Source: Azorhizobium oxalatiphilum (GTDB taxonomy: Bacteria > Pseudomonadota > Alphaproteobacteria > Rhizobiales > Xanthobacteraceae). Taken from it: a stretch of DNA of 64,000 bases. The stretch is from contig NZ_BMCT01000007.1 in assembly GCF_014635325.1 (NCBI RefSeq), positions 124,001-188,000 on the forward strand, given 5' to 3'. The position numbers and the translations under genes were made by a program. How positions within the stretch are numbered: position 1 is the first letter of the stretch; each line of letters opens with the position of its first letter. This document shows positions 50,812 to 60,159 of the stretch, piece by piece. The notes beneath the pieces were generated by a model that saw only the letters and a list, made by a program, of their open reading frames with translations, was not told where the DNA came from and did not search any database.

Positions 50812-53800
50812 GTGACAAAGTCCAGGAGTACATGGCTTGCCGACCTTCCGGCTCAGTGGAAGTTCGCAATCCTGCTGTCGCTGATGACGGCTTTCGTCCT
50901 CGTGCTGTTCACCGGCAACATCCTGGCGGTGCGTGAATCCGACCGGGCGCAGGCCGAGGCCGAGGAACTGGTGGACATCATCAACCAGGCCAACCTCACC
51001 GCGCGTTCCCTGAATCGGCGGCAGATCTCGCTCATTCGCATGATCTTCGTGCGTTCCGCCGCCAATGTTCAGGTGTTCGAGACGGCTTCACAGGATGCGG
51101 ACGGCTACATTCAGAAGCTGCGCGACCGGACGCAGACCCAGCCCGTCCTGCGCACCGCCGCCGATCGCGTGGCCAGCCTGAACGACCGCTGGCCGCAGCA
51201 GGTGGGCTCGCCCATGGTCGCGCTGTCGGAGCGGGTCGGGCGCGGGCCGGTGCCCAGCTCCGAGCGGGAAGAGGTCCTTGAGAATTTCCTGGTCGCGGAA
51301 ACGGGCATGTCCGGCAGCCGGGCCGTGGTCGCGATCCTGGATCAGCTGTCCGCATCCGCCGGAGCCCAGCTGAAGGAGCGGCGCGAGGCGCTGGACCGGC
51401 AGGGCGATCTCCTGAGCATCGTCAATGCGGTGGCGCTCGTGGGCATGCTGCTGGTCAGCATCATTGCCTTCTATCTCAGCCGTCGGTTCATCACCCGGCC
51501 GCTGCGTCACATGGCAGAACTGATGGAGCGCCTTGCCGGGCATGACCATTCCATCGAGGTGCCGCACCTGAACCGGGGCGACGAGGTGGGCATCATCGGC
51601 AGGGCCTTGAACGTCTTCAAGGAAATGGCGATCACCACCTATGACAACGACTGGGTGAAGAGCGGTGTCGCCAGCGTCTCCTCCAACCTCCAGCGGGCGG
51701 AGGATTTCCGCAGTTTTGCCGCCAGCCTGCTGGCCGATCTGGCGCCGCGCCTGAATGCCGGGGTCGGCGTCTTCTATGCCTTCGACGAGGAGAAGCAGGA
51801 ACTCGGCCTGCTGGGCAGCTACGGCTACAAGGAACGGCGGCACGTCTCCACCAGCTACCGTCTCGGCGAGGGGCTGGTGGGCCAGTGCGGCATGGAGCGC
51901 AAGCCGATCCTGCTGACGCCGGTGCCGGAGGACTATGTCCGCATTCATTCGGGCACCGGCGAGGCCAGTCCCAGGACGGTCTTCGTGCTGCCCATCATCG
52001 CCAAGGACCGGCTGCTCGGCGTGCTGGAAATGGCGAGCTTCGAGGCCTTCTCCGGTCGGCGCCAGCATCTGCTGGAGGAAGCAGCAGACATCATCGCGCT
52101 GTCGCTGGACAATCTTGCGCGCGCCCTGCGCACGCGGGAGCTTCTCGATCAGAGCCAGCGGCAGGCGGCGGAACTCAGGGCCGCCGAGGAAGAGCTGCGG
52201 GTGCAGCAGGAGGAATTGCGCACCACCAACGAACAGCTCCAGCAGCAGTCGCAGAAGCTCATCACCTCCGAGGAGGAACTGCGCGTACAGGCGCAGGAGC
52301 TGCAGTCGTCCAATGACGAGCTGCGCACGAATTCCGACGCGCTGAACGAGCAGAAGACGCAGCTGGAGCAGTTGCAGGCGGAGACCGAGCGCAAGGCCGA
52401 GGATCTGGAGCGGGCAAACCAGTACAAGTCCCAGTTCCTGGCCAACATGTCCCACGAGCTGCGCACGCCGCTGAACAGCCTGCTGATCCTCTCCCAGGAT
52501 CTGGCCGAGAACCACACGGGCAATCTCGACGCGGATCAGGTGGAGGCGGCCTCCATCATCTTCTCGTCGGGCAGCAATCTCCTGCGTCTCATCAACGAGA
52601 TCCTCGATCTGTCGAAGATCGAGGCCGGCAAGATGGACGTGGTGATGGAGCCGGTTTCCATTCCGGCCATCGGTCAGCGTATGGAGCGCAACTTCCGCCA
52701 TGTGGCGCAGGAGAAGGATCTGACCTTCTCCGTCTCCATCAGCGAGGGCACGCCGCAATCGGTCATCACCGACGACGGCAAGCTGGAGCAGATCACCAAC
52801 AATCTGCTGGGCAATGCCTTCAAGTTCACCGCCGAGGGCGCGGTGCGGGTGGTGTTCTCGGCGGTGGCAGGCGGCGGCCTGCAGGTGGAGGTGACGGACA
52901 GCGGCATCGGCATTCCCGCCGAGAAGCTGGAGACCATCTTCGAGGCGTTCGAGCAGGTGGATTCCTCCACCCGGCGCCAGTTCGGCGGCACCGGTCTCGG
53001 CCTTGCGATCTCCCGTAGCCTCGCCCAGCTGCTGGGCGGCACCATCGACGTGCGCAGCGAAGTGGGACAGGGCACCACCTTCCGCCTCGTGCTGCCGGCC
53101 AGCGGCGCCGGTGCGGCAGAGGGCGCGGCCGCTGCGGCGCCAGTGGTGGCTGCGCAGGAAATCCGGCCCCAGCCCCAGGCCAGCCGGCCGCCCCGACCCG
53201 CTGTGTTCGTGGAGGACGACCGCGCCGTTCTGGACGGGAAGACGCCCTGCATCCTCATCGTGGAGGACGATCCCATCTTCGCCCGCACGCTGGTCGGCAT
53301 CGTGCGCAAGAAGGGCTATCAGGCCCTTGCCGCCGGCGATGGCGAGTCCGGGCTTGCGCTGGCGCGTGCCCACAAGGTGCGGGGCATCCTGCTCGACGTC
53401 ATGCTGCCCGGCATGGATGGCTGGACGGTCATCGAGGAGTTGAAGAAGACGCACGCCACCCGGCACATTCCGGTTCATATCGTCTCTGCGCTGGACGAGG
53501 CCCGCAAGGGTCGCGATCTCGGCGCGGTGGGCTTCCTGACCAAGCCCGTCACCGCAGAGGACCTGTCCGGCGCGTTGTCGGTGCTGGAGCATTTCTCGCC
53601 CGATCGCGGCCGTCGCGTGCTGATCGTGGACGATGACGCGGATGCCCGTTTCGCCGTGCACAAGCTGATTGCGCGGGAGGGCACGGAGGTGGCGGATGCG
53701 GGCAGCGGCGAGGAAGCCATCGCCATGCTGCAGAAGTCCGCCTTCGATTGCCTGGTGCTCGATCTCGGCCTGCCAGGCATGTCCGGCTTCGAAGTGCTGG

Positions 53801-54393
53801 AGCACATGACCGCGCTCAATCTCCATGTGCCGGTGGTGGTCTATTCCGGCCGCGATCTCACCAGCGAGGAAAGCCTGCGCTTGCGCGGCTTCACCGACAG
53901 CATCGTCATCAAGGGGGCCATGTCCAAGGAGCGGCTGCTGGATGAGGTGAGCCTGTTCCTGCACAGTGTCCAGGACGAAGCCAAGGCGGTGCCTGCGGCA
54001 CCCGATGGCGATCTGGAGGGCCGCAGGGTCCTGCTGGTGGATGACGACATGCGCAACATCTACGCGCTGGCGAAGATCCTGCGCGGCAAGGGCATGGAGG
54101 TCATCCTCGCGCAGGATGGCGTAAAGGCCCTGGGCCAACTGGATGAGGCGCCGGGCATCGAGATCGTGCTGATGGACATCATGATGCCGGTGATGGATGG
54201 CTATGAGGCGATGACCGAAATCCGCAAGCGCGGTGGCGCCTTCACCCAGTTGCCGATCATCGCCCTGACCGCCAAGGCCATGAAGGATGACCGCCAGAAA
54301 TGCCTTGAGGCGGGCGCCAGCGACTATCTGGCGAAGCCCATCGATGTGCCGCGTCTCCTGTCCATGATCCGGTCGTGGTTGCCGAAAAGATGA
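50812..54393 (+). CDS. Hybrid sensor histidine kinase with GAF and three receiver domains
   Basis: From GTG 50812, preceded by GGGAGG, the product has 1193 residues. Two membrane helices (about 20-42 and 205-227) flank a periplasmic sensor, then a HAMP domain (about 228-280) and a GAF domain (about 295-440). A heptad-rich coiled coil (about 445-550, ELRVQQEELRTTNEQLQ type) leads to the dimerisation domain with SHELRTPLNSLLIL and the ATPase with NNLLGNAFKFTAEG and GTGLGLAISRS. Three receiver domains follow: LLDVMLPGMDGW, LVLDLGLPGMSGF and LMDIMMPVMDGY, each with its phosphoacceptor Asp. It is coupled by a four-base overlap to cheR, heading a signalling operon. Confidence 0.95.
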   Translation: MTKSRSTWLADLPAQWKFAILLSLMTAFVLVLFTGNILAVRESDRAQAEAEELVDIINQANLTARSLNRRQISLIRMIFVRSAANVQVFETASQDADGYIQKLRDRTQTQPVLRTAADRVASLNDRWPQQVGSPMVALSERVGRGPVPSSEREEVLENFLVAETGMSGSRAVVAILDQLSASAGAQLKERREALDRQGDLLSIVNAVALVGMLLVSIIAFYLSRRFITRPLRHMAELMERLAGHDHSIEVPHLNRGDEVGIIGRALNVFKEMAITTYDNDWVKSGVASVSSNLQRAEDFRSFAASLLADLAPRLNAGVGVFYAFDEEKQELGLLGSYGYKERRHVSTSYRLGEGLVGQCGMERKPILLTPVPEDYVRIHSGTGEASPRTVFVLPIIAKDRLLGVLEMASFEAFSGRRQHLLEEAADIIALSLDNLARALRTRELLDQSQRQAAELRAAEEELRVQQEELRTTNEQLQQQSQKLITSEEELRVQAQELQSSNDELRTNSDALNEQKTQLEQLQAETERKAEDLERANQYKSQFLANMSHELRTPLNSLLILSQDLAENHTGNLDADQVEAASIIFSSGSNLLRLINEILDLSKIEAGKMDVVMEPVSIPAIGQRMERNFRHVAQEKDLTFSVSISEGTPQSVITDDGKLEQITNNLLGNAFKFTAEGAVRVVFSAVAGGGLQVEVTDSGIGIPAEKLETIFEAFEQVDSSTRRQFGGTGLGLAISRSLAQLLGGTIDVRSEVGQGTTFRLVLPASGAGAAEGAAAAAPVVAAQEIRPQPQASRPPRPAVFVEDDRAVLDGKTPCILIVEDDPIFARTLVGIVRKKGYQALAAGDGESGLALARAHKVRGILLDVMLPGMDGWTVIEELKKTHATRHIPVHIVSALDEARKGRDLGAVGFLTKPVTAEDLSGALSVLEHFSPDRGRRVLIVDDDADARFAVHKLIAREGTEVADAGSGEEAIAMLQKSAFDCLVLDLGLPGMSGFEVLEHMTALNLHVPVVVYSGRDLTSEESLRLRGFTDSIVIKGAMSKERLLDEVSLFLHSVQDEAKAVPAAPDGDLEGRRVLLVDDDMRNIYALAKILRGKGMEVILAQDGVKALGQLDEAPGIEIVLMDIMMPVMDGYEAMTEIRKRGGAFTQLPIIALTAKAMKDDRQKCLEAGASDYLAKPIDVPRLLSMIRSWLPKR

Positions 54394-55232
54394 GCCCGGA
54401 AACCGATCCCGCGCTCCTTGAGGAGCTTGAAGTCGATCTGTTCGTGGAGGTGCTCCACCGCCGCTACGGCTACGACTTCCGGGATTATGGTCGGGCTTCG
54501 CTGACGCGCCGCATCCGCAATCTGGTGTCCCAGCAGGGGGAGCAGAGCATCGCCGATCTGGCGGCGCGTGTGTTGCACCAGCCCGAGCGGATCGGTGATG
54601 TGATTGCGGGGCTTTCAGTCCCGGTCTCGGAATTCTTCCGCGACCCCTCGGTTTTCCTGGCCCTGCGGGAGGTGGTGCTGCCGGCGCTGTCCACCTACAG
54701 CCAGATCACCATCTGGCAGGCCGGCTGCGCGCGGGGGGAGGAGGTCTATTCGCTGGCCATCCTGCTCACCGAGGCGGGCCTCTACGACCGTACCCACATC
54801 TTCGCCACCGATATTTCGGACGCAGCTCTGGCCAGCGCAAAAGAGGGGATTTACCCCAGCGAAGATCTGAGGGATGCGGCACGCCGTTACCTTGCGGGAG
54901 GCGGTACGCATACGCTGTCAGACTATTATCACGCCCGCTACGATCGGGCGAAAATGGATCAGCGGCTTATATCCCGTGTTACCTTCGCCAATCACAATCT
55001 TGTAACGGATGAAGTCTTTTGCGAGGCGCATCTGATTTTGTGTCGGAATGTTCTAATCTATTTTACCGATGTCTTGCAGGATCGCGTGCTGGGAAAGTTC
55101 GCAACCAGCCTCGTGCGAGGTGGATTCCTCTGCGTCGGGACGCGCGAAAATCTACAATTCTCTCCCGCAGCGCAAAAATTTCATGCTATTGATATCAAAG
55201 CTCAGCTTTATCGGCTCCAGGGCAAGCGGTGA
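54390..55232 (+). CDS. cheR: CheR-type chemoreceptor methyltransferase
   Basis: The product has 280 residues; its ATG overlaps the kinase stop (ATGA). The N-terminal helical domain (YGYDFRDYGRASLTRRI) is followed by PVSEFFRDPSVFLAL and the SAM-binding WQAGCARGEEVYSLAILL (about 120). The C-terminal half has FANHNLVTDEVFCEAHLILCRNVLIYF. It transfers methyl groups from SAM to glutamates on a receptor or a related protein. From about 54830 onward codon use is much less GC-biased than in the rest of the operon. No MCP receptor is encoded nearby, so its target may be the hybrid kinase itself or a distant protein. Confidence 0.94.
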   Translation: MSPETDPALLEELEVDLFVEVLHRRYGYDFRDYGRASLTRRIRNLVSQQGEQSIADLAARVLHQPERIGDVIAGLSVPVSEFFRDPSVFLALREVVLPALSTYSQITIWQAGCARGEEVYSLAILLTEAGLYDRTHIFATDISDAALASAKEGIYPSEDLRDAARRYLAGGGTHTLSDYYHARYDRAKMDQRLISRVTFANHNLVTDEVFCEAHLILCRNVLIYFTDVLQDRVLGKFATSLVRGGFLCVGTRENLQFSPAAQKFHAIDIKAQLYRLQGKR

Positions 55233-55238
55233 GGCGCC

Positions 55239-55796
55239 ATGACCGCCGTCGTGATCGGGGCATCCGCCGGCGGACCTTCGGCGTTGCAGCACCTGCTCAG
55301 CCATCTGGATGCATCTTTTCGAGGTCCCGTCGTCGTCGTGAATCACCTGGGGCCCGATGGGCCGGATTTCTTGGCGGATATGCTCGCCAAGACCTCGCGG
55401 TTGCCTGTTGAAACAGCACGAGAGCGCATCGTCGCGCAGCCGGGCGTGGTCTATGTGGCGCCGAGCGGCTACCATCTGCTCCTTGAAAAAGGCGGCCGTT
55501 TCGCCTTGTCCATGGACGAGAAGGTGGCGTTCTCCCGCCCATCCATCGACGTCCTCTTTGCAAGTGCCGCGACAGCTTATGGTGCCAATCTTGCAGGCGT
55601 GGTCCTTACGGGCGCGAATGCGGATGGAGCCGAGGGGCTGCATCTGATCCGGCGCGCGGGAGGGCTTGCGTTCGTTCAGGATCCCGATGAGGCCGCCATC
55701 CGTACCATGCCTACCGCCGCGCTGGCCCGTGCAGGCGCGGACTATTGCGGGTCATTGGCCCATATTGCGGATCGCATAAACCGGCTCCCACGATGA
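55239..55796 (+). CDS. cheB: CheB methylesterase domain protein without receiver
   Basis: The product has 185 residues, only the catalytic domain of CheB. The active site is complete: Ser in VIGASAGGPSAL (about residue 10), His in VVVVNHLGPDGPDF (about 40), and Asp in TGANADGAEGLHL (about 135). It would hydrolyse methylglutamate on the target methylated by the neighbouring CheR. GGTGAGG precedes its ATG, six bases after the cheR stop. The absence of the usual N-terminal receiver domain suggests constitutive activity or control by partner interaction, perhaps with one of the kinase receivers. Confidence 0.93.
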   Translation: MTAVVIGASAGGPSALQHLLSHLDASFRGPVVVVNHLGPDGPDFLADMLAKTSRLPVETARERIVAQPGVVYVAPSGYHLLLEKGGRFALSMDEKVAFSRPSIDVLFASAATAYGANLAGVVLTGANADGAEGLHLIRRAGGLAFVQDPDEAAIRTMPTAALARAGADYCGSLAHIADRINRLPR

Positions 55797-56842
55797 TGAA
55801 GACCCTGGATACCGTGGTGGATGGCGAGCCTCTGCCGAAGATCCTCGTGGTGGACGACGTGTCCGCCAACCTCGCCTCCATGCGCCGGTTGCTCTCATCG
55901 GTGAAGGCCGAGCTTTACGAGGCCAGTTCGGGTAACGAGGCGCTGGCCCTGTGCCTCGACAATGAATTCGCCCTGATCCTGCTCGATGTGCAGATGCCGG
56001 ACATGGACGGGTTCGAGGTCGCGGCGTTCCTGAACGACAATCCGGCCACCTGCAGCATTCCGATCATCTTCGTCACCGCCGCCTATCTCGACGATATCAA
56101 CCGGCTGAAGGGCTACACCTTCGGCGCGGTGGACTATATCGCCAAGCCCATCAATGACGCGGTGCTGCTCTCCAAGATCACGGTGTTCCTGGATCTGCAC
56201 ATCAGCAAGCTGCGTCTGAAATCGGCCATGGACGAGCTGGAACAGCGCAACAAACAGCTGGAAAGCGAGATCGAGGAGCGGCGTCGGATCGAGAAGCAGA
56301 TCCGCCACATGGCGACCCACGACTCCCTGACCGGCCTCGGCAACCGCCTGCTGTTCCTGGAACATCTCGGGCGCGCCATCTCCTATGCGGAGCGCCACGT
56401 CCAGCCCTTTGCCCTGCTCTATCTCGATATCGACGGCTTCAAGCAGGTGAACGACCGCCATGGCCATGGTGCCGGGGATGCCTTGCTGTGCGGCATCGCG
56501 CAGCGTCTGCGGGAGAATCTGCGTCAGGAGGACGTGACCGCGCGTCTGAGCGGCGACGAGTTCGCGGTCATCATGGCGCCGGTCGCCGATGCCGAGGCGG
56601 CGGTGAAGCATGCGTGGCGCATCTGCGAGCTGATCAGCGAGCCCTATGTGCTGACCATGGACGGCAGCACGGTCGAGGTGAAGATCGGCGCCAGCATCGG
56701 CGTGGCGCTCTATCCCGAGCATGCCGACACCGGAACGGATCTCATCCGCATGGCCGATACCGCCATGTATGTGGTGAAGCAGGGCGGCAAGAACGGAGTG
56801 CTCCAGGCCAGCCTCGACCTGCCCGCCGTGTCGCAAGCCTGA
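55793..56842 (+). CDS. Response regulator diguanylate cyclase (REC-GGDEF)
   Basis: The product has 349 residues starting at the second base overlap with cheB (ATGATG). A receiver domain (about 15-130) carries ILVVDDVSANLASM and LLDVQMPDMDGFE with the phosphoacceptor Asp. A helical linker of charged heptads (about 135-170) connects to the GGDEF domain (about 180-340): THDSLTGLGNRLLF, DIDGFKQVNDRHGHGAGD and RLSGDEFAVIM. The signature is SGDEF rather than GGDEF, which is tolerated in several active enzymes. An inhibitory-site-like RQED lies five residues before it. It should make cyclic di-GMP when phosphorylated, making this operon a link between receptor-type methylation and second-messenger output. 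Confidence 0.94.
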   Translation: MMKTLDTVVDGEPLPKILVVDDVSANLASMRRLLSSVKAELYEASSGNEALALCLDNEFALILLDVQMPDMDGFEVAAFLNDNPATCSIPIIFVTAAYLDDINRLKGYTFGAVDYIAKPINDAVLLSKITVFLDLHISKLRLKSAMDELEQRNKQLESEIEERRRIEKQIRHMATHDSLTGLGNRLLFLEHLGRAISYAERHVQPFALLYLDIDGFKQVNDRHGHGAGDALLCGIAQRLRENLRQEDVTARLSGDEFAVIMAPVADAEAAVKHAWRICELISEPYVLTMDGSTVEVKIGASIGVALYPEHADTGTDLIRMADTAMYVVKQGGKNGVLQASLDLPAVSQA

Positions 56843-56942
56843 GGCGCGTCTCCCGCAGCGGCACGGCTGGTCTCGGCACGCGCCGTGGGCCAAGGTCGGC
56901 ATGACGAATCGTCGGGGGCTGAGGCCCGCCGCGGAGGCTTGC

Positions 56943-57572
56943 ATGTCCGAGACCGCTGACATCCATTTCTACGAGCCGGCCAAGGGGCACGGGCTCGCGC
57001 ATGACCCGCTCAACGCCATCATCGGCCCGCGTCCCATCGGCTGGGTCGCGACACGCGGGCGGGATGGCAGCGTCAATCTTGCGCCCTACAGCTTCTTCAA
57101 CGCCTTCAATTACCGTCCGCCCATCATTGGTTTCTCCAGCACCAGCGCCAAGGATTCGCTGCGCAATGCGCAGGAGACCGGCGAGTTCGTCTGGAACCTC
57201 GTGACCCGCGATCTGGTCGGACGGATGAACGAAACCAGTGCGCCCTTGCCCTATGGCGAGGACGAGTTCGTGCGGGCGGGGCTCACCAAGGTCCCGTCGC
57301 GGCTGGTAAATGTGCCGCGGGTGGCGGAGAGCCCGGTGCAGTTCGAGTGCAAGGTGACGGATATCTATCCGCTTCGTGGAGCCTCTGGTGCACCCACCGG
57401 CGCCACGCTGGTGCTGGGCGAGGTGGTGGGCATCCACATCAACCACGCGGTGCTGAAGGAGGGCGTATTCGACACCTTCGGCGCGGGCCTCGTGCTGCGT
57501 GCCGGCGGGCCCACGGCCTATGCCCACATCACGCCGGACAGCCGGTTCGATCTGGAGCGCCCGGCAAGCTGA
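56943..57572 (+). CDS. Flavin reductase-like FMN-binding domain protein
   Basis: The product has 209 residues from ATG 56943, with GGAGG six bases upstream. The FMN-binding split-barrel shows NAIIGPRPIGWVATRGRDGSVNLAPYSFFNAFNYRPPIIGFSS-type strands in order, seen here as IGPRPIGWVATRG and LAPYSFFNAF, then AKDSLRNAQETGEFVWN and later FECKVTDIYPL. It belongs to the DIM6/NTAB family, which includes flavin reductases and flavoprotein oxygenase partners that bind FMN. The substrate is unknown. It ends with a hairpin shared with convergent dadA. Confidence 0.9.
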   Translation: MSETADIHFYEPAKGHGLAHDPLNAIIGPRPIGWVATRGRDGSVNLAPYSFFNAFNYRPPIIGFSSTSAKDSLRNAQETGEFVWNLVTRDLVGRMNETSAPLPYGEDEFVRAGLTKVPSRLVNVPRVAESPVQFECKVTDIYPLRGASGAPTGATLVLGEVVGIHINHAVLKEGVFDTFGAGLVLRAGGPTAYAHITPDSRFDLERPAS

Positions 57573-57587
57573 TGGCCGTGAGCAGGA

Positions 57588-57611
57588 GCCTGCCCCACCG
57601 GGGGCAGGCTG
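57588..57611. terminator. Bidirectional hairpin between convergent genes
   Basis: AGCCTGCCCC and GGGGCAGGCT form a perfect ten-base-pair stem with an ACCG loop between the flavin-reductase-like gene and the convergent dadA gene. Confidence 0.7.
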
Positions 57612-57615
57612 TGGT

Positions 57616-58872
57616 TCAGGCCGCGTAGCGGGAGATGGCGAGGTCGGAGGTTTCGATTTCCGGGCGGGCGCCGCTGACCAGATCCGCCAGCACACGGCCG
57701 GAGCCGCAGGACATGGTCCAGCCCAGCGTGCCGTGGCCGGCATTCAGGTAAAGATTGCCGTAGCGGGTGGCGCCGATCACCGGCGTGCCGTCCGGCGTCA
57801 TCGGGCGCAGGCCGGTCCAGAAGGTGGCCTGCTTCTGGTCGCCAGCGCCGCCGAACAGGTCTTCTACGGACATTTCCAGCGTTGCCCGGCGGGCGGGCGG
57901 CAGGTCGAGCGCGAAGCCGGCGATCTCCGCCATGCCTCCCACGCGGATGCGGTCGCCGAGGCGGGTGATGGCCACCTTGTAGGTTTCGTCCATCACGGTC
58001 GAGACCGGCGCCTTGCTCTCGTCCACGATGGGAACGGTGATGGAATAGCCCTTCACCGGATAGACCGGCAGATCGAGGCCGAGCGGGTTCAGCAGGTGGG
58101 GCGTATAGCTGCCGAGCGCAGCCACGAAGGTATCCGCCGTGATGTCGCCTTCCGGGGTCTCCACCGCGACCACGCGCTGGCCCTCGGTGCGCAGCCGGCG
58201 GATGTCCACGTTGAAGCGGAAGGTGACGCCCATGGCTTCGCACAGCTTGGCGAGGGCATTGGTGAACTTGAAGCAGTCGCCGGTTTCGTCATGGGGCAGC
58301 AGCAGGCCGCCCGCGATCTTCTCGCGCACATGGCCGAGGCCGGGCTCGTGGGTGATGCAGCCCGACGCATCCAGCACCTCGAACGGCACGCCGTCGGCGC
58401 GCAGCACCTCGATATCCTTGCCGATGCTGTCCAGCTGTTCCTGCGTGCGGAACAGCTGCAGCGTGCCCTGCATGCGCTGGTCATAGTCGATGCCGGTTTC
58501 GTCGCGCAGGGCCATGAGGCAGTCGCGGCTGTATTCGGCGAGGCGCACCATGCGGCCCTTGTTCACCACGTAGCGCGCCGAGGTGCAGTTGCGCAGCATG
58601 GCGAGCATCCAGCGCCAGGTGGCGATGTCGGCCGTGGGACGCACCACCAGCGGCGCATGCTTCATGAACATCCACTTCAGCGCCTTGAGCGGGATGCCGG
58701 GGGCGGCCCAGGGCGAGGAATAGCCGGGGGAGACCTCGCCGGCGTTGGCGAAGCTGGTTTCCAGCGCCGGACCGGCCTGCCGGTCCAGAACCGTCACCTG
58801 ATGCCCCGCCTTGGCGAGGTAGTAGGCGGATGTGACGCCGATGACGCCGGCGCCGAGAATGGCGATCTTCAT
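57616..58872 (-). CDS. dadA: D-amino acid dehydrogenase
   Basis: The product has 418 residues, the DadA size. The FAD-binding motif [20 protein letters not shown] opens the chain, followed by [22 protein letters not shown], a DadA-specific segment, and near the C-terminus [38 protein letters not shown] motifs (seen as [12 protein letters not shown] and [11 protein letters not shown]). It oxidises D-alanine and other D-amino acids to 2-oxo acids and ammonia, passing electrons to the respiratory chain at the inner membrane. It lies 37 bases after alr in the same direction; together they catabolise L-alanine through D-alanine. Confidence 0.96.
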   Translation of the reverse strand: MKIAILGAGVIGVTSAYYLAKAGHQVTVLDRQAGPALETSFANAGEVSPGYSSPWAAPGIPLKALKWMFMKHAPLVVRPTADIATWRWMLAMLRNCTSARYVVNKGRMVRLAEYSRDCLMALRDETGIDYDQRMQGTLQLFRTQEQLDSIGKDIEVLRADGVPFEVLDASGCITHEPGLGHVREKIAGGLLLPHDETGDCFKFTNALAKLCEAMGVTFRFNVDIRRLRTEGQRVVAVETPEGDITADTFVAALGSYTPHLLNPLGLDLPVYPVKGYSITVPIVDESKAPVSTVMDETYKVAITRLGDRIRVGGMAEIAGFALDLPPARRATLEMSVEDLFGGAGDQKQATFWTGLRPMTPDGTPVIGATRYGNLYLNAGHGTLGWTMSCGSGRVLADLVSGARPEIETSDLAISRYAA

Positions 58873-58909
58873 GGAACCCTCTGGTTTTATTTGGCCGGCC
58901 GGTTGCGGC

Positions 58910-60028
58910 TCAGCGATAGGCGCGGTGGTAGCGCTGACCGAGGCTGGTCAGGATCTCGTAGGCGATGGTCCCGGCCGCCGCCGCCACGTCTTCCAGCGAC
59001 TGGTGCGGGCCGATGATCTCCACCAGGCTGCCGAGCTTCAGGGCGCCTTCGGGAAGCGCGGAGATATCCAGCGTCATGGCATCCATGGACACCCGGCCGA
59101 CGATGGGCAGGCGGGTGCCGCCGAAATAGGCGGCGCCACGATCGCTCAGGTGCCGGGGCAGGCCATCCGCATAGCCGGCGGCGACGGTGGCAAGGCGGGT
59201 CTCGCCCTTGGTCACATAGGTGCCGCCATAACCCACACGGGCACCTGCGGGCACGGTGCGGGTCTGGGTCACGCGCACATCGAGCCGCACCACGGGTTCC
59301 ATGGGATTTCCGATGCCGCCCGTGGGCGCGCCGCCATACAAAGCAATGCCGGGGCGCGCGAGAGCGACGTGGTAGCCGGCATCGAGGAAGATGCCGCCGG
59401 AGTTGGAGAAGCAGATGTCCAGGCCCGGATAGGCGGCAGCAAAGCGGCGCATGGCAGCGAGCTGGGCGGCGTTCTGCGGGCTGTCCGGCTCGTCCGCCGA
59501 GGCCAGATGGCTCATGACGAAGGCGATATCGATGCCGCGCAGCAGGGAGGGATCGTCCACCAGCGCCTGTGCCTCGTCGTCCGACAGGCCGAGGCGGGAC
59601 ATGCCGGTATCGAACTGGAGGGCGGCTGGCAGCGAGCGACCCTGTGCCTGCGCGGCGGCAGCCCAATTGGCCACCTGCTCCAGCGAATTGAGCACCGGGA
59701 TGATGTCGGCGTCCGCGCACAGCGCCTCGGCTCCGGGCAGCAGGCCATTGAGCACGAACAGGCGGGAATCGTCCGGGATGAGGCGGCGCAGCTTCAGGGC
59801 CTCGCCCAGATGGGCCACGAAGAAGGTCCGGCATCCGGCGGCATGAAGGGCAGGCGCCACCCGTGTCGCGCCCAGCCCATAGGCATCGGCCTTGACGACA
59901 GCGCCGGCCGCCGTGGGGGCGAGGCGCGCAGCCAGCGCCCGATAATTGCGAGCCAGCGCGGACAGGTTGATGGTCAGAAGGCCCGGTGCCGTCTCGGCGG
60001 CCTGAGGCTCGGAAACGTCCACGTACAT
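58910..60028 (-). CDS. alr: Alanine racemase, catabolic type
   Basis: From ATG 60026-60028 ([10 protein letters not shown]) the product has 372 residues. The PLP lysine is in [19 protein letters not shown] (about residue 50), and the catalytic tyrosine lies in [13 protein letters not shown] (about 265); [12 protein letters not shown] is also conserved. It racemises L- and D-alanine with PLP in the cytoplasm. It forms an operon with dadA and is divergent from an Lrp-type regulator, the classic arrangement for alanine catabolism, so this is the degradative isozyme (DadX-like). A longer frame from 60115 would overlap the operator region and was not used. Confidence 0.95.
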   Translation of the reverse strand: MYVDVSEPQAAETAPGLLTINLSALARNYRALAARLAPTAAGAVVKADAYGLGATRVAPALHAAGCRTFFVAHLGEALKLRRLIPDDSRLFVLNGLLPGAEALCADADIIPVLNSLEQVANWAAAAQAQGRSLPAALQFDTGMSRLGLSDDEAQALVDDPSLLRGIDIAFVMSHLASADEPDSPQNAAQLAAMRRFAAAYPGLDICFSNSGGIFLDAGYHVALARPGIALYGGAPTGGIGNPMEPVVRLDVRVTQTRTVPAGARVGYGGTYVTKGETRLATVAAGYADGLPRHLSDRGAAYFGGTRLPIVGRVSMDAMTLDISALPEGALKLGSLVEIIGPHQSLEDVAAAAGTIAYEILTSLGQRYHRAYR

Positions 60029-60074
60029 GTGTGTGCCATCCCGCAGAAGGTATTTACATGCTAGGACAAGGATC

Positions 60075-60159
60075 GCGCAAAAGGTGGTCGATTTGTGCTT
60101 GAAAATTTCATCCACGCGGTAATTGTGCGCGGATCGACGAAGAAAAAGCAGATTTGTGC
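60075..60159. promoter_or_regulatory. Candidate Lrp-type operator cluster between alr-dadA and the regulator
   Basis: TTGTGC occurs at 60093, 60123 and 60154, spaced 30 and 31 bases (about three helical turns), and an inverted GCGCAA lies at 60075-60080. Same-face phased repeats of this kind suit the octameric wrapping of Lrp-family regulators. The last copy adjoins the regulator start, consistent with autoregulation. Confidence 0.5.

Noticed and set aside
51088..54138. A 1016-codon open frame on the strand opposite to the hybrid kinase gene
   Set aside because: It is a His/Gly/Arg-rich antisense shadow caused by high GC; the kinase frame has all expected domains.
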